Positions 27,179-35,754 of a DNA stretch of 64,000 bases are shown here, piece by piece. Origin of the DNA: Acrocarpospora macrocephala (GTDB taxonomy: Bacteria; Actinomycetota; Actinomycetes; Streptosporangiales; Streptosporangiaceae); NCBI RefSeq assembly GCF_009687865.1, contig NZ_BLAE01000017.1, forward strand, positions 62,001 through 126,000. The letters are read 5' to 3'. Both the position numbers and the translations under genes were made by a program. Numbering within the stretch: position 1 is the stretch's first letter; the number at the start of each line of letters is the position of its first letter. Under the pieces are notes generated by a model that saw nothing but the letters and a program-made list of their open reading frames with translations, did no database searches and was not told where the DNA came from.

Positions 27179-27816
27179 GTCGTGTTCCTTTCAGAACGGT
27201 GGCGGATGCGCAGCTCCGCCGCCTGGTCGGCCGTCAAGGGCCGGGTGGGCCGGTCGTGCAGCAGCAGCCAGAGCCGTGCGGTCTCCTCCAGCTCCTCCGC
27301 GATGTCGGCGGCGCCGGCCAGATCCGGCCCGGCGACGATCGGACCGTGGTTGGCGAGGAGCAGGGCGTGCGCGGTCCTGGCGGCCCGCTCGGCGAGCGGG
27401 CCGAGCGCGCTGTCGCCCGGGGCGTGATAGGGCAGCAGCGGCAACCGGCCCACGCGCATCACGTAGTAGGCGGTCAGCGGGGGGAGCGCGTCGGCGGGAT
27501 CCAGCCCGTCGAGGCAGGACACCGCGACCGAATAGGTGCTGTGCAGATGGACGACCGCGCCCGCGTCGGGGCGGGCGCGGTAGAGCGCGGCGTGCAGGAA
27601 CGCCTCCTTCGACGGGCGCGGCCCGGCGAGGTGGCCGCCGGCCAGGTCCACCAGGGACAGGTGGCCGGCGGAGATCTCGCCCAGCGACCCTCCGGTCGGG
27701 GTGACGAGGAACCCGCCGTCGACGCGCGCGCTGATGTTGCCGGTCCTGCCGTGGGTCAGCCGCCTGCCGAACAGGGAGGCGCCCAGCTCGGCGAGCCGGG
27801 CGGGGATGTCGCTCAC
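27175..27816 (-). CDS. otnC: Class II aldolase/decarboxylase (OtnC-like)
   Basis: At 213 residues this is a class II aldolase of the fuculose-phosphate aldolase/adducin family with RLTHGRTGNISARV, PTGGSLGE, the metal ligands VVHLHSTY and LLANHGPI. Next to a four-carbon-acid-sugar kinase, such proteins are usually OtnC, which decarboxylates 3-oxo-tetronate 4-phosphate to dihydroxyacetone phosphate. It overlaps both neighbours by four bases. Confidence 0.85.
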   Translation of the reverse strand: MSDIPARLAELGASLFGRRLTHGRTGNISARVDGGFLVTPTGGSLGEISAGHLSLVDLAGGHLAGPRPSKEAFLHAALYRARPDAGAVVHLHSTYSVAVSCLDGLDPADALPPLTAYYVMRVGRLPLLPYHAPGDSALGPLAERAARTAHALLLANHGPIVAGPDLAGAADIAEELEETARLWLLLHDRPTRPLTADQAAELRIRHRSERNTT

Positions 27817-29033
27817 GTCGCGTCCACGGCTCGGACCAGCAGATCAGGACGGCCGAAGTTACCCGACTTGAGCAGCAGCGCCAGCCGCGGCACACCGCTG
27901 GTGAGGACCCACGGCACCCCGCGATCCTCCTCCGCGGCCATGACCACGGAGGCCACCCCGAGCGCGCTGACCACGGCGCCGGACGTCTCGCCGCCGGCCA
28001 CCACGACGCGGCGCGCGCCGAGCTCGACGGCGTGCCGGGCGGCCGCGGCCAGCGCCTGTTCCAGCAGCTCGGCGGAGTCCGGCAGGCGTTCCTCCGGCGG
28101 GGCCGAGGAGTAGACCATGACCGGCCCGTCGCCGAGGTGCGCCTCCAGCCACCGCAGCGCGCCCTCGATCATGTCCTTGGACTCCGGGCGGAGCCGGTAG
28201 GAGGGCATGCTCCGGCGGGCGCGGGCGACCTGTTCCAGCGTGGCCGCCGAGCAACTTCCGGCGATCACGATGGCGGGTCCTTCCGGCAGCTGGGTGTCCC
28301 CCTCTTCGGCGACCGCGTCGCTCGCCAGCAGTGCGCCGGTGGCGCGGGCCAGCCCCGCCGCCCCTGTCACGACGGGGAGGTGGGCGGTCGCGCGCGCGAT
28401 GGCGTCGAGGTCCCGGTCGCCGACGGCGTCCGTGACGACATGGCGGACACCCCGGTGTTTCAGATCGTCCAGGGCATCCCGTACGGCGTCGCCCCCGCGC
28501 GAGATCACCTCGTGCGGGATCAGTCCCACCGGCTGCGGAGTCTGCCGGCCCAGGACCCTGACCAGGTCGGAGTCCGTCATCGGGGTGAGCGGATGATGGC
28601 GCATCGGTGACTCAGACAGCAGCCGGTCGCCGACGAAGAGGTGCCCCTGGTAGACGGTGCGGCCGTGCTCGGGCGAGGCCGGGCAGACGACCGTCAACGC
28701 TGCGCCGCCCGCCTCCAGGAACGCGTCCACGGTGGGCCCGATGTTGCCCTTGTCGGTGGAGTCGAACGTGGAACAGTACTTGAGGTAGATCCGCGAGACC
28801 CCCTGTTCCACCAGCCATCGGCGGGCGGCCAGGGAGACGGCCACGGCTTCGTCCACCGGCGCCGTCCGGGTCTTGAGCGAGACGACGATCGCGTCGCAGT
28901 CCGATACGACCATGTCGGCCGGCGGCGCGCCGAACAGCAGGACCGTGCGCAGCCCCGCCCGCCGCAGGGCGGCGGCGACATCGGTCCCGCCGGTGTAGTC
29001 GTCGGCGACGCACCCGAGGGCAGGACTGCTCAT
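27813..29033 (-). CDS. otnK: Four-carbon acid sugar kinase (OtnK/DtnK, DUF1537)
   Basis: The 406-residue kinase has the substrate domain (CVADDYTGGTDVAAALR, YLKYCSTFDSTDKGNIGP) and the nucleotide domain (VIAGSCSAATLEQV, RRVVVAGGETSGAVVSALG). DUF1537 kinases phosphorylate 3-oxo-tetronates, D-threonate or D-erythronate. Translation starts at ATG 29033, overlapping the racemase stop. It is the most informative pathway marker in the operon and points to a four-carbon acid or its derivative as an intermediate. Confidence 0.88.
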   Translation of the reverse strand: MSSPALGCVADDYTGGTDVAAALRRAGLRTVLLFGAPPADMVVSDCDAIVVSLKTRTAPVDEAVAVSLAARRWLVEQGVSRIYLKYCSTFDSTDKGNIGPTVDAFLEAGGAALTVVCPASPEHGRTVYQGHLFVGDRLLSESPMRHHPLTPMTDSDLVRVLGRQTPQPVGLIPHEVISRGGDAVRDALDDLKHRGVRHVVTDAVGDRDLDAIARATAHLPVVTGAAGLARATGALLASDAVAEEGDTQLPEGPAIVIAGSCSAATLEQVARARRSMPSYRLRPESKDMIEGALRWLEAHLGDGPVMVYSSAPPEERLPDSAELLEQALAAAARHAVELGARRVVVAGGETSGAVVSALGVASVVMAAEEDRGVPWVLTSGVPRLALLLKSGNFGRPDLLVRAVDAT

Positions 29034-29698
29034 GCTCCGGCCCCGGCCAGCAGCGCGGCGCGCAGCGCCCCCGCCGCCATGAGCGGAGGACTGAGGACCG
29101 GCACGCCGAGCCGGTCGGAGAGCATGCCGTGCACGGGACTGATCGAGTACTGCCCCAGCAGGAACAGATCGGCCACCCCGAGATGGGGCTCGGCGGCCCT
29201 GGCCAGGGCGTCGAGCAGGGAACGGTGGTCGTTGACCGAGGCCGCGGCGGAGGCGCCGGGAGCGGCGACCGCCGTCACTTCGGTGCCCGGCTCCGCCAGC
29301 ACGCCGCGCAGCCGCAACGCCGAGTCGGCCGCGGCGGACTCGAGCGAGCCCAGGACGACCACCGTGCCGGGACCGCGCCTCACGACCTCCGCGAACATCT
29401 GCTCGTCGGAGCTGACCACGGGCAGCTCGTAGAGGCGGCGCGCGAGGTCGACGACCGGCCCGTACATCGAGCAGCTCAGCAGCACCGCGTCCGCGCCGCC
29501 GCGCACCGCGTGGTCGATGAGCGAGAGCATCCGCCGGGACAGGGCGGGCGTCATCCCGCCCGCGGCGTCCGCGTCGCCCACCAGCCGGTCGTCCAGCAGG
29601 TGCCACAGCGCGGCTTCGGGGAATCCCTCCCTGAGACCTTCCGTGGCCGGCTGGATCGAGTCGGGCGTCGCGTTGACGACCGCCACCGTCGGACTCAT
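29030..29698 (-). CDS. Asp/Glu/hydantoin racemase-family protein
   Basis: This 222-residue protein has the two-cysteine racemase layout in altered form: the first site is ADAVLLSCSMYGPV with a Cys, but the second site (FLLGQYSISPV) carries Gln/Tyr instead of Cys. Loss of one catalytic Cys would rule out a normal two-base racemase and suggests an isomerase or decarboxylase such as maleate isomerase or AMDase relatives. It lies between the isopropylmalate-type dehydrogenase and OtnK with overlaps on both sides. Confidence 0.75.
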   Translation of the reverse strand: MSPTVAVVNATPDSIQPATEGLREGFPEAALWHLLDDRLVGDADAAGGMTPALSRRMLSLIDHAVRGGADAVLLSCSMYGPVVDLARRLYELPVVSSDEQMFAEVVRRGPGTVVVLGSLESAAADSALRLRGVLAEPGTEVTAVAAPGASAAASVNDHRSLLDALARAAEPHLGVADLFLLGQYSISPVHGMLSDRLGVPVLSPPLMAAGALRAALLAGAGA

Positions 29699-30771
29699 CG
29701 CAGCCCCTTGACCGTGTCCGCGACGGCCTGCGCGAAGTCGCGGGTGCCTGCCGTGCCGCCCATGTCCCGGGTGCGGGTGCCGGCTCGTACGGTGTCGGCG
29801 ACGCCCGTCTCGATCAGCGCGGCGGCCTCGGTCAGCGTGGCGTCATGGTGCCTGGCGCCGAGCCAGTCCAGCAGCATGGCGCTGGAGAGGATCATCGCGA
29901 TGGGGTTGGCCACGTCCTGGCCGGCGATGTCGGGGGCCGAGCCGTGCGCCGCCTGGGCCATGGCGCGCTCGTGGGAGGAGTTGACGGACGGGGCGATGCC
30001 GAGCGAGCCGGCGATCTCGCCCGCCAGGTCGGAGAGGATGTCGCCGAACATGTTCTCGGTGACGATCACGTCGAAGTCGTCGGCGCGGCGCACCAGATGC
30101 ACGGTCATCGCGTCGATGTGGAAGTCGTCCACGGCGACATCGGGATAGCCGGCCGCCAGCTCCCGGCACACGTCGAGGAACAGGCCGGTGGTCATCTTCA
30201 GGACGTTGGCCTTGTGCACGACGGTGAGCTGCTTGCGCCGGCGGCGGGCCAGCTCGAACGCCTCGATCGCGATGCGCTCGACGGCGGCCCGGGTGATGAT
30301 GCCCATCGCGATCGCCACATCAGGGGTGGGCATGAACTCGCCGCTGCCCTTGTAGGTGCTGCGGTCGGCGTAGAAGCCCTGGGTGTTCTCCCTGACGATG
30401 ACCAGGTCGGTGCCCGCGACGACGGCGTCGGCTCCGTCGAAGGACTTGGCCGGGCGGATGTTGGCGAACAGGTCGAAGTGCTTGCGGATGGTCCCGCTCG
30501 GGTTGAGGCGGGAGCGGTGCGGCTCGGGGTAGGCGGCGCTGTCGTGCGGCCCGAGCAGCCACCCGTCCAGGCCGGCGAGAGCGGTCAGCGTCGACTCGGG
30601 TACGGCCTCGCCGTAGGCGTCGATGGCCGAGCGGCCCAGCGGCAGCCCCACCCAGTCGATCGCCGTGCCACCGGCGGCCGCGAGGGCGGCGTCGACGACG
30701 AGCACGGACGCCGGGACGATCTCGGGGCCGATGCCGTCACCTTCGAGAACTCCAAGGCGGTAGGTAGTCAC
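29695..30771 (-). CDS. Isocitrate/isopropylmalate dehydrogenase-family enzyme
   Basis: The 358-residue NAD-dependent beta-decarboxylating dehydrogenase has GVLEGDGIGPEIV, DLFANIRPAK, VIVRENTQGFYADR, VVHKANVLKMTTGLF, VTENMFGDILSDLAGEI and AAHGSAPDIAGQDVANP. The substrate loop (LNPSGTIRKHFDLFANIRP) has features of tartrate/homoisocitrate-type rather than LeuB enzymes. It would oxidise and decarboxylate a 2-hydroxy-3-carboxy acid. It is separated from the ATPase gene by 18 bases. Confidence 0.87.
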   Translation of the reverse strand: MTTYRLGVLEGDGIGPEIVPASVLVVDAALAAAGGTAIDWVGLPLGRSAIDAYGEAVPESTLTALAGLDGWLLGPHDSAAYPEPHRSRLNPSGTIRKHFDLFANIRPAKSFDGADAVVAGTDLVIVRENTQGFYADRSTYKGSGEFMPTPDVAIAMGIITRAAVERIAIEAFELARRRRKQLTVVHKANVLKMTTGLFLDVCRELAAGYPDVAVDDFHIDAMTVHLVRRADDFDVIVTENMFGDILSDLAGEIAGSLGIAPSVNSSHERAMAQAAHGSAPDIAGQDVANPIAMILSSAMLLDWLGARHHDATLTEAAALIETGVADTVRAGTRTRDMGGTAGTRDFAQAVADTVKGLR

Positions 30772-30789
30772 TTGTATGTCCTTCTGCTT

Positions 30790-31899
30790 TCAGCCGGTGA
30801 CGGTGATGAGGGCCTCGGCGTCCGGAGACAGCACGCCGACGGTCGGGTAGAGGAGGCAGGCGTCGGGCTCGACCACGAGGGTGACCCTCCCGTTCAGGCC
30901 GGGGCGGCTGCTCTCGACCTGCACGGCCTGGTCGCCGAGCCGCAGGTCGTACTCGTAGCGGGAGCCGATGTAGGAGCTGGTCAGCACGTCGGCCTCGAGC
31001 ACGTTCACGTCCGCGGGAGCCGTCCGGCCGGGGGGCAGGATCTCCAGCCGTTCCGGCCGGATGGCGACGCTGACCCGCTGGCCGACGGCGACCCCGCCCG
31101 GCTGGACGCGGAGGGTTTGCCCGTTGCAGTCCAGCAGCACCTCCGCGTCGCTCGCCATCCGCCCCTCGAGGAAGTTGGAGCGTCCGACGAACGCCGCCAC
31201 CTCGGCGGTCGCGGGAGTCGCGTAGATCTCCTTGGGCGTGCCGATCTGCACCATCTCGCCGCGGGACATCACCGCGATGCGGTCGCTGAGCGCGAGCGCC
31301 TCCACCTGGTCGTGGGTGACATAGACGGTCGTGATGCCGAGCTCCTCCTGCAGCCGCTTCAGCCAGGCGCGGGCCTGCTCGCGCAGTTGCGCGTCGAGAT
31401 TGGACAGCGGCTCGTCCAGGAGCAGCACGCTCGGCGAGTAGACCAGCGCCCGGGCGAGCGCGACGCGCTGCTGCTGGCCACCGGACAGCTGGTGCGGGTA
31501 ACGCTCCTTCAGCTCGGCCAGCCCCACCTTGTCCAGGGCGTCGTGGATGAGCGGGCCCTGCCGCCGCTTGTCGATCTTGCGGATCTTCAGCGGCATGGCC
31601 AGGTTCTGCGCGACGGTCATGTGCGGCCACAGCGCGTAGGACTGGAACACCATGCCCAGGTTGCGGCCCTCGGGGGGCACGAACCTCCCCTCGTCGGCGA
31701 AGGTGGACTCGCCGATCGTGATGCTCCCGCCGGTCGGCCGCTCCAGGCCCGCGATGCACGCCAGCGTCGTGGACTTGCCGCACCCGCTTGGCCCCAGCAA
31801 GGTGAAGAACTCGCCCTCGGCGATGGTGAAGGTGACATCGCGCAGCACGGAGTTGCTCCCGAACTGCTTGGACAGGTTGGAGACCTTGACCTCAGGCAT
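30790..31899 (-). CDS. ABC transporter ATPase, Fe3+/phosphonate/putrescine type
   Basis: At 369 residues this has Walker A GPSGCGKS, Q-loop GMVFQSYALWPHM, signature LSGGQQQRVALARAL, Walker B VLLLDEPLSNLD, and a C-terminal TOBE regulatory domain (from about residue 240). It is the ATPase of the importer whose permease and binding protein follow upstream in the operon. It overlaps the permease gene by eight bases. Confidence 0.92.
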   Translation of the reverse strand: MPEVKVSNLSKQFGSNSVLRDVTFTIAEGEFFTLLGPSGCGKSTTLACIAGLERPTGGSITIGESTFADEGRFVPPEGRNLGMVFQSYALWPHMTVAQNLAMPLKIRKIDKRRQGPLIHDALDKVGLAELKERYPHQLSGGQQQRVALARALVYSPSVLLLDEPLSNLDAQLREQARAWLKRLQEELGITTVYVTHDQVEALALSDRIAVMSRGEMVQIGTPKEIYATPATAEVAAFVGRSNFLEGRMASDAEVLLDCNGQTLRVQPGGVAVGQRVSVAIRPERLEILPPGRTAPADVNVLEADVLTSSYIGSRYEYDLRLGDQAVQVESSRPGLNGRVTLVVEPDACLLYPTVGVLSPDAEALITVTG

Positions 31900-33640
31900 C
31901 GTGGCGCCCCTTGAGAAGTAGTCCGGCGAGCCCGACGAAGGTCGCCGTGATGGCGATCTGCAGGGTGGCGAGCGCCGCCACCGAGCCGGTGTTGCCCTGC
32001 ACCCAGAGCTCGAGCATCGTGGTGCCGATGATGTTGGAGTCGGCGGAGCCCAGGAACACCGCGGGTGAGTACTCCTTGAGCAGCGTCACGAAGGTGAGGA
32101 TCAGCGCGCCCGCGAACGCGGGCCGCAGCAGGTCGGCGAGGATGCGGCTGAACGTGCGCACCCAGTCGGCCCCCGAGACCCGGGCGGCGTTGTCGAGTTC
32201 CCGGCCGATCTGCATGACCGAGGGAGCGATGGAGCCGAACCCGCTGGGCAGCGCGCGCAGCCCGAAGCCGATGATCAGCGCCCACAGGGTGCCCTGGATG
32301 AGGCCGCCGAGACCGAACGGGACGAAGGCGAAGGCCCAGAACAGGCCGATACCGACGATGATGCCGGGCATGGCCTGCGGGGCCAGCGCGAGGTACTCGA
32401 CCGTGCGGGCGAAGCGGAACGTCGAGCGCCGGGAGACCATCACCGCGAGCAGCGAGAGCGCGCTCACCAGGACCGCCCCGATCAGGGCGACCAGGAGGCT
32501 GTTGACGATGGACTGCACGTACACCGGATAGGTGAAGATCCGCTCGTAGTTGCTCCCGGTGAGCGATTCCAGCGGCGACTGCAACGGTGTGAAGACCAGG
32601 GTGAAGGACCGGAAGATCAGCCCGCCGAGGGGGATCAGCGCGCCCATCACGACGTAGAAGGCGATGGCGAGGACGGCCACCCACCTCAGCCAGCCCAGGT
32701 CCAGGCGGCGGGGCCGGGTGGCCTTGCCGCGCACCGAGACGAACCGTTGCGCGTCCTTGAGCAGCTTGGCCTGCAGCGCGACCAGGCTGACCGTGACCAC
32801 CAGGATGATCGCCGAAGCCGCGGCGAGCACCCCGTAGTCCGGGCTGATGGACTGCAGGCCATTCCGGTAGAGAAAGGTGGAGAACACGTCGATCCCGACC
32901 GGCTGTCCGAACAGCAGCGGCACGCTGAGCGTCTCGACGGACATGCTGATCACCAGGATCGAGCTGTAGACGATGGGCGGGCGCAGCATGGGCAGGACGA
33001 TCGAGCGCAGGTTCCGCAGCGGACCGGCGCCGCAGACCTGGGCGGCCGCCTCCAGCGAGGCGTCACTCTGCCGCAGCGCGTTCGCGCAGAAGGTGTACGC
33101 GATGGGGGCCAGGGCCACCGCCTCGGTCAGCGCCATGCCGGGGATGGAGTAGAGATTCCACGGCACGGCGCCGAGGACCTCGCGGACCTGGACGCTGACG
33201 AATCCGGCCGGGCCGTACATCGTGATCCAGCCGAATCCGAGGATGAGTGAGGAGATGAAGAAGGGCCACTGCATGGCGGCCGCGAACACGCGGCCGCCGG
33301 GCAGCTTGGTCCGGACCACCACCACGGCCATCGGCACCGCGATCAGCAGGGAGATCACGGTCGTGAGCCCGGCGAACAGCGCCGTGTTGAGGACGACGCG
33401 ACCGAATCCCGCCTCGGTGAACAGCCGCACGTAGTTGTCGGCGCTCAGCAGGCCGCCGGCCTCGTACAGCGGGCGGTCGAGGAATGACTGGTACAGCGTC
33501 GGGACGATCGGCGCCAGCACCAGCAGCGCGAGCAACCCGAGCACGCCGTACTGGAGCCAGGTCTCGCGGCCCAGGCCCAGCGGCCTGCGGTAGCGCGGGG
33601 GTGGGTCCATCACCTGAGGTGGCGCGGACAGCGTGGTCAT
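31892..33640 (-). CDS. Fused ABC permease, Fe3+/phosphonate type
   Basis: This 582-residue protein contains two binding-protein-dependent permease units in one chain (about residues 30-300 and 330-580), each with an EAA loop (DASLEAAAQVCGAGPLRNLR and ELDNAARVSGADWVRTFSRI). About 12 helices are expected. This FbpB/PhnV-like fusion is typical of importers for ferric iron, 2-aminoethylphosphonate or organic acids. ATG 33640 follows AAAAGGAG. Confidence 0.9.
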   Translation of the reverse strand: MTTLSAPPQVMDPPPRYRRPLGLGRETWLQYGVLGLLALLVLAPIVPTLYQSFLDRPLYEAGGLLSADNYVRLFTEAGFGRVVLNTALFAGLTTVISLLIAVPMAVVVVRTKLPGGRVFAAAMQWPFFISSLILGFGWITMYGPAGFVSVQVREVLGAVPWNLYSIPGMALTEAVALAPIAYTFCANALRQSDASLEAAAQVCGAGPLRNLRSIVLPMLRPPIVYSSILVISMSVETLSVPLLFGQPVGIDVFSTFLYRNGLQSISPDYGVLAAASAIILVVTVSLVALQAKLLKDAQRFVSVRGKATRPRRLDLGWLRWVAVLAIAFYVVMGALIPLGGLIFRSFTLVFTPLQSPLESLTGSNYERIFTYPVYVQSIVNSLLVALIGAVLVSALSLLAVMVSRRSTFRFARTVEYLALAPQAMPGIIVGIGLFWAFAFVPFGLGGLIQGTLWALIIGFGLRALPSGFGSIAPSVMQIGRELDNAARVSGADWVRTFSRILADLLRPAFAGALILTFVTLLKEYSPAVFLGSADSNIIGTTMLELWVQGNTGSVAALATLQIAITATFVGLAGLLLKGRHDA

Positions 33641-33651
33641 CTTGCTCCTTT

Positions 33652-34821
33652 TCACCTGCCGAGCAGGCCGTTCCACTTCTCGACGAAGGTCTTCACCTGG
33701 TCGTCGGGAACCTTGGTGTAGTCGGCGACGATGACGTTGGCCTCGCCCACGGACGCCACCAGCTCCTGGTAGGTGTGCAGGCCGTCGCCCGTCGCGACGC
33801 CGTCGCGGTAGGAGGTCAGCCCGCCCTCGGCCACCGCCCGCTGCCCCTCCTGCGACAGGACGAAGTCCACGAAGAGCTTGGCCGTGGCGGCGTGGGGTGC
33901 CTTGGCCGCGATGCCGATGCCGCGCGGCAACACCACGGTTCCGTCGTCCAGGAAGGAGATCTGGAGCAGCCCGCCGCTCTTCTCGACCGCCGGATAGGCC
34001 GGTGCCGCGCTGACGAAGAAGCCGGCCACGTACTCGCCGGAGGTGATCTTCTCCAGCTGGGTGCCCGACGAGGTCTCCGGCCGGGCCAGCGGCAGGATCG
34101 ACTGCAGGGAGGTCCAGGAGCCGGGCCGGGCTTCGGTGAACGCGTGCGAGACGGTGAAGCCGAAGGCGCCACCCACGTCCCGTGTGGTGATCTTGCTCTG
34201 GTACTTGGCGGGATCCTTGGCGAGGATCGCCGCCAGGCTCGCCAGCCCGGTCGGCTTCTCCGGCAGCAGCGAGGTGTTGTACGCGATCGACAGCGGGTCC
34301 ATGGACATGGCGTAGACGTTCGGCAGCAGACTCCCGACCTCGGGAAGCTTGTCCTTCTCCGGCGAGGCGTACTCCAGCAGCGTCCCCGGCCGGGCGGCGA
34401 AGTCGGCCCAGGCCTGCGCGGCGTTGGAGACCAGCAGATCGGCGGGTGAGTTGCCGGTCGCCTGCTCGCTCAGGACCCGCTGGAACACCTCGTCGCTGTC
34501 CAGGTTGTTGGCCGCGATCTTCGTCACCCAGGGGTACTTCTGCTGGAAGTCGCGGAAGATCGGCTGCCAGTTCTCCTGGTCGGTGTTGGAGTAGATGGTG
34601 AGCGTGCCGCCCTCCTTCTTGGCGGCGGCGATGAGGTCGCCGTACGCGCTCGGGTAGTACGAGGGCACCTGCTCGGTGGCGATGGGATTGGCCGGCGCCT
34701 CGCCGGAAACGCCGCCGCCACATGCCGTGGCCAGGCCGAGGGCGAGAACAACGGCGCCGAGAACGCCGAAGGCGTTATGGGCTGGGCCATGGCTCCGTCG
34801 CCGCGAGATTGAAGCGGTCAT
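33652..34821 (-). CDS. Extracellular solute-binding lipoprotein (AfuA/FbpA-like)
   Basis: The 389-residue lipoprotein has a signal ending at a lipobox (GLATACGGG), then a type 2 periplasmic binding fold with GGTLTIYSNTDQENWQPIFRD cut short here as GGTLTIYSNTDQ, GNSPADLLVSNAAQAW, VLPRGIGIAAKAPH and AKLFVDFVLSQEGQ. Related proteins bind Fe3+, phosphonates, sugar phosphates or carboxylates. Given the downstream enzymes a sugar acid or tricarboxylate is most likely (inference). ATG 34821 follows a strong AAGGAGGAG. It is the first gene of the operon, with two GntR-type sites upstream. Confidence 0.9.
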   Translation of the reverse strand: MTASISRRRSHGPAHNAFGVLGAVVLALGLATACGGGVSGEAPANPIATEQVPSYYPSAYGDLIAAAKKEGGTLTIYSNTDQENWQPIFRDFQQKYPWVTKIAANNLDSDEVFQRVLSEQATGNSPADLLVSNAAQAWADFAARPGTLLEYASPEKDKLPEVGSLLPNVYAMSMDPLSIAYNTSLLPEKPTGLASLAAILAKDPAKYQSKITTRDVGGAFGFTVSHAFTEARPGSWTSLQSILPLARPETSSGTQLEKITSGEYVAGFFVSAAPAYPAVEKSGGLLQISFLDDGTVVLPRGIGIAAKAPHAATAKLFVDFVLSQEGQRAVAEGGLTSYRDGVATGDGLHTYQELVASVGEANVIVADYTKVPDDQVKTFVEKWNGLLGR

Positions 34822-34882
34822 GTGCTCCTCCTTGACCAAGCGAGGCTGGCCGCCTCCGCCTGTGATGGCGCTCACTCTGCTT

Positions 34883-34894
34883 CGTTATAACCTA
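34883..34894 (-). promoter_or_regulatory. GntR operator copy 1 (TAGGTTATAACG)
   Basis: Read on the minus strand this is TAGGTTATAACG, with the palindromic core GTTATAAC. It lies just downstream of a TTGACG-like -35 box (complement of 34898-34903) for the importer operon, so bound regulator would cover its promoter. Copy 2 is at 35023-35034 in the opposite orientation. Confidence 0.6.
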
Positions 34895-34984
34895 TGACGT
34901 CAATCCCTTGTTTCCAGAATGTAACGTGATTCCCCTTGTGGGAGGCGTAGTATCCGTTATCGCACCGGGGTTTGGACTCGGCCA

Positions 34985-34997
34985 CCTCGTCACGAGG
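34985..34997. promoter_or_regulatory. CCTCGT-C-ACGAGG palindrome between the operator copies
   Basis: A perfect 6+1+6 inverted repeat midway in the divergent region between the importer operon and gntR. It could be a further operator or a small hairpin; nothing else supports either. Confidence 0.3.
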
Positions 34998-35022
34998 CGC
35001 TGGCATGCGCGAAGATGTCAGG

Positions 35023-35034
35023 TAGGTTATAACC
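35023..35034 (+). promoter_or_regulatory. GntR operator copy 2 (TAGGTTATAACC)
   Basis: TAGGTTATAACC contains the perfect palindrome GGTTATAACC and overlaps the best -10 candidate (TATAAC, 35028-35033) of the gntR gene that starts 25 bases later. It shares 11 of 12 bases with copy 1, which supports autoregulation by the adjacent GntR protein. Confidence 0.62.
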
Positions 35035-35058
35035 GCGAGCGAGCAGAACAGGACGGCG

Positions 35059-35754
35059 ATGAGCGACCCAGCGGCTGAGCTCTACTCCACCAAGGCGGAC
35101 TTCGCCTACCTGCGCGTCAAAGAGCTGATCCTGTCCGGAGTGCTGCCGCCGGACTCCGTCATCGCGCAGGCGCGGCTCGCGCGCGAGATCGGCATCAGCA
35201 CCACCCCGTTGCGCGAAGCCCTGCGCCGCTTGAAGACCGAAGGGCTGGTGGAACTCGACGCCCACCGCGACGCCCGGGTGGCTCCGCTGGCGGCCGAGGA
35301 GGCTCGCGATCTGCTGGAGCTGCGACGCTCCCTCGATCCGCTGGCCGTCGCGCTGGCCGCCGAGCGCAGAACCAAGGCCGACATCGCCGCCATCCGCGCG
35401 GCCGCGGCGGAGCTCAAGCCGCTTCCAGGCAACCCCGCCTACGAGGAACTCGTCGCCCACCGGCGATTCCACCGAGCGCTCTACCACGCCTCACACAACG
35501 ATCTGCTCATCACCACGCTCGACAGCCTGTGGGACAAAGCCGACCGCTATCGCCGGCTGGCCCTGGAGGTGGAACGCGGCCAGGAGGAGCGCGACCGGAA
35601 GGCCGCCGAGCACGATGCCCTGCTGGACTGCGTGGTCGCCAGGGACGCCGAGGGCGCCGCCGCCGTCATGCGCGAGCACATCGACACCAGCCTGGGCGCG
35701 AAGGCCGCCTGGCGCCTGCGCAACCATCGCGGCGAAAGCACGGGCGATGCCTGA
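35059..35754 (+). CDS. GntR-family (FadR/FCD) regulator
   Basis: The 231-residue protein has the GntR winged helix (FAYLRVKELILSGVLPPDS, LAREIGISTTPLREALRRL) and an all-helical FCD domain (LLELRRSLDPLAV, HRRFHRALYHASHN, AEHDALLDCVVARDAEGA). The FCD His/Asp residues typically hold a metal that binds carboxylate ligands, which suits a sugar-acid pathway. It is divergent from the importer operon and overlaps the MFS gene start, so it probably represses both. Confidence 0.92.
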   Translation: MSDPAAELYSTKADFAYLRVKELILSGVLPPDSVIAQARLAREIGISTTPLREALRRLKTEGLVELDAHRDARVAPLAAEEARDLLELRRSLDPLAVALAAERRTKADIAAIRAAAAELKPLPGNPAYEELVAHRRFHRALYHASHNDLLITTLDSLWDKADRYRRLALEVERGQEERDRKAAEHDALLDCVVARDAEGAAAVMREHIDTSLGAKAAWRLRNHRGESTGDA

